DNA of 51,900 nucleotides. Source: Clostridia bacterium. Its GTDB lineage: Bacteria; Bacillota_A; Clostridia; TANB77; CAG-508. Made by a program: the position numbers and the translations under genes. Shown here one piece after another: positions 35,941-45,026 of this stretch; the stretch's first letter is position 1, and every line of letters begins with the position of its first letter. Under the pieces are notes generated by a model that ran no database searches, was not told the DNA's origin, and was given only the letters and a program-made list of their open reading frames with translations. The stretch is from assembly GCA_017475185.1 (NCBI GenBank), contig JAFVGB010000024.1, positions 1 through 51,900 of the forward strand, written 5' to 3'.

Positions 35941-36108
35941 ATGCTTTAATAGTAGTATAGAAAAATAAATTAAATCTTTTTAGGAAAATTCTATTTGTTA
36001 ATTTTTTCAAAAATTTAAAATCTATTAATTATATCAAAAAAACATATCCCAAAAAACACATTCAAAACATATAAATAAGAAATTTAATTTAAGGAGGTAA
36101 TAAAAAAA

Positions 36109-37641
36109 TTGTTATCAATAGTAAAAAGTATATCTCTTTCACGGATTAAACGGATATCTTGTGGAAGTACAAGTAGATGTCGCTGCGGGATTGCCACGGC
36201 TTTGATGTTGTACGGCCTACCTGATATTAGCATTCGCGAGGCGAAAGAGAGAGTAAAAACTGCAATCAAAAATTCAGGTTTCAATCTATTAAGTAGAAAA
36301 ATTGTGGTTAATCTAGCACCAGCTGCTAAAAGAAAAGAGGGGTCTATTTTTGATCTTCCAATTGCTGTTGGAGTGTTATGTGCAAATGAATATATCCACT
36401 ATCCAATCCATAATATGGCATTTATCGGTGAGCTTTCTTTAGATGGTAAAGTAAATAGAGTTAAGGGTGTTTTACCAATGTGCATAGAACTTGAAAAGCT
36501 TGGGGTAAAAAAGATTGTGCTTCCTAAAGAAAATGCAAAAGAGGCAAGTGTAGTCAAGGAAATTGAAATAATTCCTGTTGAAAGTTTAGAAGAAACAGTA
36601 GAGTATCTTAATCATAATATAAAATTATCATTAAAAAATGAATGTGAAATTTTCCAAAAAAATGACAAAAAAAATAGTTTGGATTTTTCAGAAGTAAAAG
36701 GACAAAAGAACATAAAAAGAGCAATTGAAGTAGCTGCAAGTGGAGGACATAATATTTTAATGATTGGAAGTCCACGGTTCAGGAAAAACGATGATAGCTA
36801 AAAGAATCCCAACAATTTTGCCAGATTTAAGTTTTGAAGAATGTATGGAAAGTACTAAAATTCACAGTATTGCAGGAAATTTATCTGAAGATACACCTAT
36901 AATAAATACAAGACCATTTAGATCTCCGCATCATACAATTTCTACTGTTTCTTTGGTAGGAGGAGGAAGATATCCAAAACCACGGAGAGATAAGTTTGGC
37001 ACATTATGGAGTATTGTTTTTGGACGAATTACCAGAGTTTAATCGAAATAGTTTAGAAGTTTTAAGAGGACCGTTAGAAGATGGAAAAATTACAATAGGT
37101 AGAGCCACTCAAGTGGTGACTTATCCAAGCAGATTTATGTTGGTTGCTAGTATGAATCCTTGTCCTTGCCGGTTTTTATGGCTCTGATAAAGAGTGTAAA
37201 TGTAGCGAAGATGCAATAAAAAGATACTTGGGTAGAATTAGTGGACCATTACTTGATAGAATTGATATTCAGGTAGAGGTTAGTTCTGTTAAGTATGAGA
37301 ATTTTAATTCTGATGTTCAGGAGGAAAGTTCAAAAGAAATACAAAAAAGAGTTAATATGGCTAGGAATGTACAATTGAAAAGATATGACGGTATAGGGAT
37401 TTACTCAAATTCTGAATTAACACCGAGTTTAATTGAAAAATTTTGTAAGTTAGACAATTCAGGGAAATATATCTTAAAACAAGCCTTTGAAAAATTAGGT
37501 TTAAGTGCTAGAGCATATGAAAGCATCTTAAAAGTTGCAAGGACTATTGCAGATTTAGATGAGAGTAAAAATATTTTAGATAAGCATTTGTTAGAAGCTA
37601 TACAATATAGGAGTTTGGATAAAAAATATTATGGGAGGTAG
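36109..37641 (+). CDS. comM: ComM/YifB-family AAA+ helicase interrupted by six +1 frameshifts at CGG
   Basis: ComM is a hexameric helicase that promotes branch migration of incoming DNA during natural transformation. TTG 36109 after AAGGAGG (36091-36097) fits the family start M-L-S-I-V. The reading frame is broken by single extra C bases at 36142, 36197, 36213, 36775, 36983 and 37170. Each precedes a GGN glycine codon and turns it into in-frame CGG plus N. Skipping one base at each site gives a continuous 508-residue protein of normal length, with S-L-S-G-L-N-G-Y, G-L-P-G-F-D-V-V-G-L-P-D, Walker A G-S-P-G-S-G-K-T, P-K-P-G-E-I-S-L-A-H and N-P-C-P-C-G-F-Y-G all restored. No other defect is present. 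dprA starts 4 bases after the stop. Decay to a pseudogene is the conventional reading; recoding at CGG fits better. Confidence 0.9.
36142..37170 (+). other. Six candidate +1 recoding sites (CGG-N before Gly) within comM
   Basis: The zero-frame codons before each CGG are TCA, CCA, GTA, CCA, CCA and TGC. The quadruplets are CGGA, CGGC, CGGC, CGGT, CGGA and CGGT, so all four-base sets agree only in CGG. The first three shifts sum to zero and so do the last three. Other glycine codons in comM (for example in N-S-G-F near 36276) carry no extra base. CGG is otherwise nearly absent from the window. The first base to skip is at 36142 and the last at 37170. Confidence 0.8.
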
Positions 37642-37644
37642 AGT

Positions 37645-38565
37645 ATGAAAACATTAATATATGGAGATTCAGAATATCCAATTTTGTTGAAAGATATAAA
37701 AAATGCACCTAGAGAATTGTATATTGAAGGTGATGTTAATTGTTTTAAGATGCCATGTGTAACGGTTGTTGGGTCTAGAAACATGAGTGAATACGGCAAA
37801 AAAATGACAAAGAAAATTGTTAAAGAATTAGTTGATGCTGGTGTGTGCATTGTTAGTGGTTTAGCAGTAGGAATTGACACTGTGGCTCATGAGACATGTT
37901 TGGAAAATAATGGAAAGACTATTGCGGTTCTGGGCTCTGGTTTGAACAAAGTTTTTCCAGCAGAAAATATAAGTCTGTATAATAAAATTATAAATTCTGG
38001 TGGATGTGTTATGTCTGAGCAAATGCCGAACGAAGAAGCAAAAAAAATATATTTTCCTGCAAGAAATAGGATTGTAAGTGGATTGTCTATAGCAACGTTG
38101 GTTATTGAAGCGGCATATAGAAGCGGTACTAGTATCACAGCTAAATTTGCTTTTGAACAAGGTAAAAAAGTTTTTTGTATACCTAATTGTTTTGGAAGTA
38201 AAAATAGTTATGGAACAATTAATCTTATTAAAAATGGTGCAACTATGGTTACAGATGGAAAAGAAATATTATATTCTTTGGGGCTGATTGATGAACTTGA
38301 AGATTATGAAGGGTTTGTTGAACAACAAAAATTGTATAAAGCTAAAGTATTTGAAAAAGAGCAGGTAGAACTGTTGGATGAAGATTCAAAAAAGATTTAT
38401 CAGTATATTAAAGAAAATGTAGTTGTTAGTTTGGAGATTATGTGTAGTGAGTTAAATATGAGTATTCAGGAGGTTAATATGTGTTTGACTGTTCTTGAAT
38501 TAAAAGGGTTGGTTGTTTGCAAGTATGGGGGGAATTATTGTGTTTGTGAGTCTTTTTGCAATTAG
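37645..38565 (+). CDS. dprA: DNA-processing protein DprA
   Basis: The 306-residue protein is the DprA/Smf recombination mediator, which binds incoming single-stranded DNA and loads RecA during natural transformation. The Rossmann-like core has V-V-G-S-R-N-M-S-E-Y-G, V-S-G-L-A-V-G-I-D-T-V-A-H, V-L-G-S-G-L-N-K-V-F-P, S-E-Q-M-P and F-P-A-R-N-R-I-V-S-G-L. A C-terminal winged-helix region (about 240-300) is present. There is an in-frame GGGAGG site just before ATG 37645, only 4 bases after the comM stop, so comM and dprA are translationally linked in one operon. The stop codon TAG lies inside the first of three 14-bp tandem repeats. Confidence 0.97.
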   Translation: MKTLIYGDSEYPILLKDIKNAPRELYIEGDVNCFKMPCVTVVGSRNMSEYGKKMTKKIVKELVDAGVCIVSGLAVGIDTVAHETCLENNGKTIAVLGSGLNKVFPAENISLYNKIINSGGCVMSEQMPNEEAKKIYFPARNRIVSGLSIATLVIEAAYRSGTSITAKFAFEQGKKVFCIPNCFGSKNSYGTINLIKNGATMVTDGKEILYSLGLIDELEDYEGFVEQQKLYKAKVFEKEQVELLDEDSKKIYQYIKENVVVSLEIMCSELNMSIQEVNMCLTVLELKGLVVCKYGGNYCVCESFCN

Positions 38566-38597
38566 ACGTTTGCAATTAGCTGTTTGCAATTAGCCGC
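38556..38597 (+). repeat. Three tandem 14-bp repeats spanning the dprA stop codon
   Basis: Units at 38556-38569, 38570-38583 and 38584-38597 share TTGCAATTAG followed by four similar bases. The first unit includes the dprA stop TAG (38563-38565), and the last abuts the inverted-repeat element exactly at 38598. Confidence 0.9.
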
Positions 38598-38810
38598 CAA
38601 TAAATTCTATTAATTAGCACGATTATATTACTTTTATTTGTTTCGCCCCAACTGCGAAACAAGAGTAAGAATCTTTCGTGCAAGTTGTAGTGTGTTTTAT
38701 GACGTGAGTATTTTTGCACGAAATATTCTAACTCTTGCTAGCTTGTAGGTCCCCACCTTAACTTCACTTCATAAAAGTAATATAATCGTGCTAATTAATA
38801 GAATTTATTG
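38598..38810. mobile_element. 213-bp MITE-like element with perfect 40-bp terminal inverted repeats
   Basis: 38598-38637 is the exact reverse complement of 38771-38810. Inside is a second inverted repeat, 38660-38683 with 38714-38737 (22 of 24 matching), and a local hairpin 38638-38646 with 38654-38662. There is no open reading frame. The element could be a non-autonomous transposable element or a long structured RNA. No target-site duplication is obvious at the outer ends. It separates dprA from yraN. Confidence 0.8.
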
Positions 38811-38843
38811 ACTACTCTAATAAAAAGGGGGGAAGACACTTAA

Positions 38844-39209
38844 ATGTATGATAATCAAACAATTGGAAAGTTTGGAGAAAATACTGCATGCAAATATTTG
38901 GAGAAGAATAATTATAAGATTGTGGAGAGAAATTTTTGTTGTAGACAAGGTGAAATTGATATTGTTGCTTTTGATATTAAGAATGATGAGTTGGTTTTTG
39001 TAGAAGTTAAAACACGTACAAGCTTTAATTATGGTTTTCCTTCTGAGGCTGTTAATAAAAATAAGCAAAGGCATATTTTGAACAGTGTAAAATATTATAT
39101 GTATTGTAAAGGTTTGGAAGATAGATTTATAAGGATTGATGTTATAGAAATAGTAATAGATATGAAAAATGTAAGGTATAAGCTTAATCATTTGAAGGGA
39201 GTGCTTTAA
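38844..39209 (+). CDS. yraN: YraN family (UPF0102) endonuclease-like protein
   Basis: The 121-residue protein has the nuclease-like core of the YraN/UPF0102 family: G-x-x-G-E-x-x-A-x-x-Y-L-x-x-x-x-Y near the start, then Q-G-E-I-D-I-V-A-F-D, then V-F-V-E-V-K-T-R-T. These E-D-ExK residues form a Holliday-junction-resolvase-type metal site. The biochemical function is not well established. Genes of this family commonly lie near dprA and topA in Firmicutes, as here. ATG 38844 follows an AAGGGGGGAA site at about 38824-38833. Confidence 0.93.
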   Translation: MYDNQTIGKFGENTACKYLEKNNYKIVERNFCCRQGEIDIVAFDIKNDELVFVEVKTRTSFNYGFPSEAVNKNKQRHILNSVKYYMYCKGLEDRFIRIDVIEIVIDMKNVRYKLNHLKGVL

Positions 39210-39288
39210 AATCTATCAGTGTCTTTAATATATGAAATTTTCTCTGCCCTAGATTTTAGGCATATTTCAAAAAATTTTAATTAAGGAC

Positions 39289-39317
39289 TTGAAAATTTAA
39301 AACTAATGACTTAGAAT
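39289..39317 (+). promoter_or_regulatory. Promoter of topA
   Basis: TTGAAA 39289-39294, a 17-bp spacer and TAGAAT 39312-39317. The topA start codon is 35 bases downstream of the -10 box. Confidence 0.6.
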
Positions 39318-39351
39318 AGTTAAGTAAATAAGATAATAGAGGAGAGAATTG

Positions 39352-41421
39352 ATGGCTGATAAATTAATTATTGTGGAATCACCAGCTAAGGCAAATACAA
39401 TAAAGAAATTTTTAGGTGGAAGTACAAAAGTGCTTGCATCAATGGGACATATTAGGGATTTACCTAAATCTAAACTAGGTGTAGATACTGAAAAAGATTT
39501 TGAACCAGAATATATAAATATTCGTGGTAAAGGGGATTTAATTAAAGAATTAAAGAAAGAGGCAAAACTTGCTAAACAAGTATATCTTGCAACTGACCCT
39601 GACCGCGAAGGGGAAGCTATTGCTTGGCATTTGGCTCATATTTTGGAAATTCCAGAAGACAGTGTATGTAGAGTAACATTTAATGAAATTACAAAGGAAA
39701 CTGTTCAAAGTTCAATTAAAAAGCCAAGAAAAATAGATATGAATTTAACAGATGCTCAACAAGCACGTAGAGTTCTAGATAGAATAGTTGGGTATAAAAT
39801 GAGTCCGTTATTATGGAAAAAAGTAAAAAAAGGTTTGTCTGCAGGTAGAGTTCAATCTGTTGCAGTTAAATTAATATGTGATAGAGAAGATGAAATAGAA
39901 AAATTTATTCCAGAGGAATATTGGAATATTACTGCACAACTAAAAGATAAGAAATCAAGAAAATCTTTTGAAGCTAAATTCTACGGAATAAACGATAAAT
40001 CAAGCGAAAATGCAAAAAAACTTGAGATTCATTCTCAAGAAGAAGTTGATAAGATTTTAGCTAAAATAAATGATGGAGAGTATATTGTAAAAAATATTAC
40101 TAAGTCTGAAAAAAAGAAAAATCCTGCACCACCATTTACAACAAGCACAATGCAACAAGAGGCTTCTAGAAAATTAAACTTTACATTGAAAAAGACAATG
40201 AGTGTTGCACAAGGTTTGTATGAAGGTGTAAAAGTTCCAGAAAAAGGAACAGTAGGTTTAATAACTTATATGAGAACTGATTCTACAAGAATTTCAGATG
40301 AAGCAAGAGCAGCTGCTAAAAAGTATATCGAATCAAATTATGGTGAAAAGTACTATGAAAATAGATTTTATAAAACAAAGCAAAATGCACAAGACGCGCA
40401 TGAAGCTATAAGACCAACTTATGTTGAATTAAGCCCAGATAAACTAAAAGAATCATTAACACCAGATCAATTTAAATTATATAATTTGATTTATAACAGA
40501 TTTATTGCAAGTCAAATGGCAACAGCAATTTATGACACTACAAGTGTTGATATAAATGTAAATGATTATATATTTAAAGCAAATGGTCAAACGTTGAAGT
40601 TTAAAGGATTTATGACATTATATGTTGAAGATGTTGATAATAGCAAGAACAATGATGATATAGTTACTTTACCTGAATTAGAAGTAAATCAAAAATTGGA
40701 ATCTAAAAAAGTTGAACCAAAGCAAAGTTTTACAGAACCACCAGCTAGATATACAGAAGCAAGTTTGGTTAAAAGCTTAGAAGAAAAAGGAATAGGAAGG
40801 CCAAGTACATATTCTCCAACAATTACAACAATTTTAGAAAGAAGATATATTCAAAAAGAAAAGAAACAACTTGTTCCTACAGAATTAGGAAAAATTGTAA
40901 ATAAATTATTAACTGAAAATTTCAAAGATATTATAAATGTTGAATTTACAGCGAAAATTGAAGAAGAATTTGACGAAATTGCAGAAGGAAATGAGTACTG
41001 GAAAGATGTAATTAGGGAATTCTATGGACCTTTTTCAGTAGAACTTGCAAGAGTAGAAAAAGAATTAGAACATGTTGTTCTAGTTGACGAGGTTTCTGAT
41101 GTTCCATGTGATAAATGTGGAAGAATGATGGTTTATAAATATGGTAGATATGGAAAATTCCTAGCTTGTCCAGGATTTCCAGAATGTAAAAATGCAAAAC
41201 CTATCATAGAAACAGTGGATGTTCCATGTCCATGTTGTGGAGGAACTGTGCAAATACGTAAAACAAAAAGAAGAAAAAATTATTATATTTGTGAAAATAA
41301 TCCTGCAACATGTAACTATATTTCATGGAACAAACCTAAATTAGGTGAAGTATGGAATCCAGAAGAAGCTCAAAATGTTGAGGAAAAGCCTAAAAAAAGA
41401 GGAAGAAAAAGTAAAAAATAA
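39352..41421 (+). CDS. topA: DNA topoisomerase I
   Basis: The 689-residue type IA topoisomerase relaxes negative supercoils by transient cleavage of one strand. The Toprim domain starts L-I-I-V-E-S-P-A-K, with D-P-D-R-E-G-E-A. The catalytic tyrosine is Tyr306 in I-T-Y-M-R-T-D-S-T-R. Two C-terminal zinc-binding topoisomerase domains follow: C-D-K-C-G ... C-P-G-F-P-E-C, and C-P-C-C-G-G ... C-E-N-N-P-A-T-C. The protein ends in a Lys/Arg-rich tail. ATG 39352 is preferred over the TTG one codon upstream because GGAGAG (39341-39346) is spaced correctly and M-A-D-K-L is the usual start. Confidence 0.98.
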   Translation: MADKLIIVESPAKANTIKKFLGGSTKVLASMGHIRDLPKSKLGVDTEKDFEPEYINIRGKGDLIKELKKEAKLAKQVYLATDPDREGEAIAWHLAHILEIPEDSVCRVTFNEITKETVQSSIKKPRKIDMNLTDAQQARRVLDRIVGYKMSPLLWKKVKKGLSAGRVQSVAVKLICDREDEIEKFIPEEYWNITAQLKDKKSRKSFEAKFYGINDKSSENAKKLEIHSQEEVDKILAKINDGEYIVKNITKSEKKKNPAPPFTTSTMQQEASRKLNFTLKKTMSVAQGLYEGVKVPEKGTVGLITYMRTDSTRISDEARAAAKKYIESNYGEKYYENRFYKTKQNAQDAHEAIRPTYVELSPDKLKESLTPDQFKLYNLIYNRFIASQMATAIYDTTSVDINVNDYIFKANGQTLKFKGFMTLYVEDVDNSKNNDDIVTLPELEVNQKLESKKVEPKQSFTEPPARYTEASLVKSLEEKGIGRPSTYSPTITTILERRYIQKEKKQLVPTELGKIVNKLLTENFKDIINVEFTAKIEEEFDEIAEGNEYWKDVIREFYGPFSVELARVEKELEHVVLVDEVSDVPCDKCGRMMVYKYGRYGKFLACPGFPECKNAKPIIETVDVPCPCCGGTVQIRKTKRRKNYYICENNPATCNYISWNKPKLGEVWNPEEAQNVEEKPKKRGRKSKK

Positions 41422-41438
41422 ATGTAGAAAATAAAAAG

Positions 41439-41489
41439 AGATATTTATCATAATAATTGTTAAAATTTTATGTTTAAATATCTTTTTTA
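41439..41489 (+). terminator. Weak terminator after topA
   Basis: A 9-bp AT-rich stem (41439-41447 with 41475-41483), a long loop and six T. Stability is modest. Confidence 0.5.
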
Positions 41490-41597
41490 TTTGCTAATTT
41501 TTTAACAAAAAAATCGCAATCCCTCTTGCTAAAACATAAAAAGTATAATATAATAAATAACTAGAAATTTTGATGTAAAATAAGGGGAATAATAGAA

Positions 41598-44500
41598 ATG
41601 GTAAATCCAGAACTTTTGGAAGATTTGTGCTATGATGCAGGAACTACACGAAAAGAAAAAGCAATGGAATATGTTGCAAAAAAAAGAGTAAATATAACAA
41701 AAGTTATTTATGAAGATAGCAAAAATTTTGAAATAAAATCAAAAGTAAAAGGCAGTATGGGTGAATATGATGTTTATATAAAAGTTCAAAACAATGAATT
41801 AGAAGATTTAAAATGTGATTGTTCACATTATCAAAAAACTTATGCGGCTTGTAAACATATAGTAGCAACAATGGTTGAGTTTGATAATAATCCAGATTAT
41901 GTAAGAATATTTTCAGGTGAAAATGATGGTAAAGTAGAACCAAATCAAATAAGTGGAATAAAAAATACGAAAAATTCAAGAGATTATAAACTTTTTAAAC
42001 AATTAGTAAATGAGTTTTATAATGATGGGGCAGTAGAGGAAGAAAAAGAATTAGGAAATTCAAAAAATAAAAATATAAAAATTATTCCTAAATTGTTGAT
42101 AGATAAAAATAATTCGAATTTGAAGTTAGAATTTAAAATTGGAGAACAACAATTATATAAATTAAAAAGCATACCTGAATTTTATGAAAATATGCTTAAT
42201 GGACAAAGTTTTAAATATGGTTTAAAATTAGAATTTGTCCATAATGAAAAATTTTTTGAACCAGAAAGTTTACCAATTTTAAATTATATAATGAAATATG
42301 GTGAAATAATAAAATATGCAAATCAAGCTGCAGATGACTATGGTTATTATGGAAGGCATTTAAGTGATTCATATATAACAGTTTCAAATTCTGGGTTTGA
42401 TGAATTGTTTGATGTTTTTAAATGGAATTCTTTGACAATACAAAGAGAATATGCGGAGTATGAAGCATTTTTTATGGATAAAGAACCAGAAATAACTTTT
42501 GATGTTGAAGAAATAAATGAATCAGAATATAGAATAATTCCTAATATTGATATATATGAGTACAATATTATTCAAGGTAAAGATTACGTATATTTTGAGT
42601 ATAAAAATAATATATACAGGTGCTCAAAAGAATTCTATAATACAACATTAAAGTTATTAGAAATGTATAGAAAGAATTTTACTAAGGAAATAAAGTTAAG
42701 AAAAGAAGATCTATCAACTTTGTTTTCTATCATATATCCGAAAATAAAAAAATCTTTGAAATATGATTCTTTAAATCAAGAAGAAGTAGAAAAAGTAATT
42801 CCAAAAGAGCTATATGTAAAGGTATATTTAGATTATGATAAAAACAATTATGTAATAGCAGATGTTAAATTTTGTTATGACAATATCGAATTTAATCCAT
42901 TAATTGATGAAAAAATAGATGTTGCAAGAGATGTTTTGAAAGAGACACAAGCATTAGATATATTTTTAAAAACAGGTTTTATGCTTGACAGAGAACATTC
43001 AAGACTAATACTAACAAATGATGATGCTATCTATAATTTCTTATCAAGTGAAATTGAATTATATATGAAAAAATTTGAAGTATTAGCAACAGAGGAATTT
43101 AAACAAAGACAAATAAGACAACCTAAGGTATCTAATATAGGTGTAAAAATTGAAAACAATTTATTAGAAGTTAATTTTGATGGATTAGGATTTGACCTTT
43201 CAGAATTAAAAGATATAATGGAAAAATATAAACTAAAAAAGAAATTCCATAGATTAAAAAACGGAGATTTTATTGATTTAGAAGAAAACGAAACAATAAA
43301 TTTATTCGAAAGTTTAAAATCAAATCTTGATATAGATTTTGAAGAAATAGAACAAGGAGAGATCAAGCTACCAATATTCAGAAGTTTGTATTTAGATAGA
43401 TTATTAAAAAATTCTAACATAAAAAACATAACAAAAGATGAGGCATATGTAGGTTTAGTAGAAAAAATTGATAATAAAAATGTTGATGAAAATATGCAAT
43501 TACCAAAAGGACTGAATGCTAGTTTGAGAAATTATCAAGAAACTGGATTTAAGTGGTTAAAAACTTTAGATTCATATAATTTTGGAGGAATATTAGCAGA
43601 TGATATGGGTCTAGGTAAAACAATACAATTAGTCAGTGTAATACTTTCTTATGTTGAAGATTTTGAATTAAAAGGTGAAAAAGGAAAAGCTAGTTTGGTT
43701 ATTTGCCCAAGTTCTTTGACTTTGAACTGGTATAATGAAATTAAGAAATTTGCTCCTACACTAAAAGTGTTATTAGTAAATGGAAATGCACTTGAAAGAC
43801 AAAATAAAATACAACAAATACCAGATTATGATGTAGCAATTGTATCATATGATATTTTAAAAAGAGATATTGATATATACAAAGAAAAGAAATATGAATT
43901 TAAATATGTAATTGCTGATGAAGCTCAATACATTAAAAATAATAATACTCAAAACTTTAAGGCAATTAAGGAAATAAATGCTGAAACAAGATATGCATTA
44001 ACAGGTACTCCAATAGAAAACTCTTTATCAGAGTTATGGTCAATTTTTGATTTTGTTATGCCAGGATATTTATTTGGTTACAGAAAGTTTAAAGAGTTAT
44101 ATGAAACTCCAATTGTAAAAGATGAAGATGGTCAAGCAATGAAAAGATTAAAAATGTTAATTGAGCCATTTATCTTAAGAAGGGTGAAAGAAGAAGTTTT
44201 AACTGAATTACCAGATAAAACAATAACTATATTAAATAATGAAATGGAAGATGAACAACAACGTATTTATATGTCATATATGACACAAGTAAAAGAAGAA
44301 ATTGAAACAGAAATTTCTATAAATGGGTTTGAAAAAAGTCAAATTAAAATATTATCATTGTTGATGAGGTTGAGACAAATATGTTGTCATCCAAGTTTAT
44401 TTATAGAAAATTATAATGGTGGAAGTAGTAAGCTAAATCAATGTATTCAAATAGTTAAAGATGCAATTGAAAGTGGTCATAAAATATTACTATTTTCAGG

Positions 44501-44936
44501 TTATACATCAATGTTCGATATTATAGAAGAAGAATTGAAAAAAGAAAATATTTCTTATTACAAATTAACAGGTCAAACTAAGGTTGCAGATAGAATACAG
44601 CTTGTTGATGAATTCAATGAAAATCCAGATATAAAGGTATTCTTAATTTCATTAAAAGCTGGTGGAACAGGTTTGAATTTAGTTGGTGCAGATATGGTTA
44701 TTCATTATGATCCTTGGTGGAATTTATCAGCAGAAAATCAAGCTACTGATAGAACATATAGAATTGGACAAAAGAAAAATGTTCAAGTTTATAAACTTAT
44801 TACTAAGAATTCTATTGAAGAGAAGATTTATGAATTACAGCAAAAGAAAGCTAAGTTAATTGATAATATGCTTTCTACAAAAGAGACATTTATTAGTAAA
44901 CTTTCTAAGGATGAGATAATGAGTTTGTTTAAGTAG
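41598..44936 (+). CDS. SWIM zinc-finger SNF2-family helicase
   Basis: The 1112-residue protein is a bacterial Swi2/Snf2-type DNA translocase. An N-terminal SWIM zinc finger has ligands C73-x-C75-x9-C85-x-H87. A long linker, matching the SNF2-associated region of Firmicutes homologues, covers about 130-620. The ATPase core has Walker A D-D-M-G-L-G-K-T (668-675), motif II D-E-A-Q (about 774-777), L-T-G-T-P-I-E-N-S and the helicase C motif Q-A-T-D-R-T-Y-R-I-G-Q. The family remodels protein-DNA or RNA-polymerase-DNA complexes; its bacterial substrate is generally unknown. ATG 41598 follows AAGGGGAA. It is probably transcribed alone from an AT-rich promoter with TATAAT at 41544-41549. Confidence 0.93.
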   Translation: MVNPELLEDLCYDAGTTRKEKAMEYVAKKRVNITKVIYEDSKNFEIKSKVKGSMGEYDVYIKVQNNELEDLKCDCSHYQKTYAACKHIVATMVEFDNNPDYVRIFSGENDGKVEPNQISGIKNTKNSRDYKLFKQLVNEFYNDGAVEEEKELGNSKNKNIKIIPKLLIDKNNSNLKLEFKIGEQQLYKLKSIPEFYENMLNGQSFKYGLKLEFVHNEKFFEPESLPILNYIMKYGEIIKYANQAADDYGYYGRHLSDSYITVSNSGFDELFDVFKWNSLTIQREYAEYEAFFMDKEPEITFDVEEINESEYRIIPNIDIYEYNIIQGKDYVYFEYKNNIYRCSKEFYNTTLKLLEMYRKNFTKEIKLRKEDLSTLFSIIYPKIKKSLKYDSLNQEEVEKVIPKELYVKVYLDYDKNNYVIADVKFCYDNIEFNPLIDEKIDVARDVLKETQALDIFLKTGFMLDREHSRLILTNDDAIYNFLSSEIELYMKKFEVLATEEFKQRQIRQPKVSNIGVKIENNLLEVNFDGLGFDLSELKDIMEKYKLKKKFHRLKNGDFIDLEENETINLFESLKSNLDIDFEEIEQGEIKLPIFRSLYLDRLLKNSNIKNITKDEAYVGLVEKIDNKNVDENMQLPKGLNASLRNYQETGFKWLKTLDSYNFGGILADDMGLGKTIQLVSVILSYVEDFELKGEKGKASLVICPSSLTLNWYNEIKKFAPTLKVLLVNGNALERQNKIQQIPDYDVAIVSYDILKRDIDIYKEKKYEFKYVIADEAQYIKNNNTQNFKAIKEINAETRYALTGTPIENSLSELWSIFDFVMPGYLFGYRKFKELYETPIVKDEDGQAMKRLKMLIEPFILRRVKEEVLTELPDKTITILNNEMEDEQQRIYMSYMTQVKEEIETEISINGFEKSQIKILSLLMRLRQICCHPSLFIENYNGGSSKLNQCIQIVKDAIESGHKILLFSGYTSMFDIIEEELKKENISYYKLTGQTKVADRIQLVDEFNENPDIKVFLISLKAGGTGLNLVGADMVIHYDPWWNLSAENQATDRTYRIGQKKNVQVYKLITKNSIEEKIYELQQKKAKLIDNMLSTKETFISKLSKDEIMSLFK

Positions 44937-44968
44937 TGTATTTACTACTGTAAACGATTATTATATAC

Positions 44969-44996
44969 TTGAAATTATTTGAAAACATGTTATAAT
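44969..44996 (+). promoter_or_regulatory. Promoter of the small acidic protein gene
   Basis: TTGAAA 44969-44974, a 16-bp spacer and TATAAT 44991-44996 with an extended -10 TG at 44988-44989. Confidence 0.7.
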
Positions 44997-45026
44997 GTGT
45001 GTATAAATTTTCGAGGAGGAGTTATT

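Noticed and set aside
36142..37170. Systematic sequencing error at CCAGG/TCAGG motifs
   Set aside because: The same motifs elsewhere (in clpB, the rsmB-like gene, dprA, and other places in comM) carry no extra base. Raw reads should still be checked.
36109..37641. Several separate short genes (36109-36801, 36764-37042, 36996-37187, 37228-37641)
   Set aside because: They are consecutive frames of a single comM; removing six C bases fuses them into one family-length protein.
36109..37641. Ordinary comM pseudogene
   Set aside because: Six lesions of one base type in one codon context, with no other stop, deletion or damaged motif, do not look like decay. Kept only as the fallback explanation.
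38598..38810. Group II intron or riboswitch
   Set aside because: No recognisable domain V, no intron-encoded protein and no known riboswitch core; the perfect 40-bp arms fit a MITE-like element better.
44979..45026. Longer N-terminus for the 71-residue protein at 45027
   Set aside because: The upstream start overlaps the promoter -35/-10 region and lacks a ribosome site.
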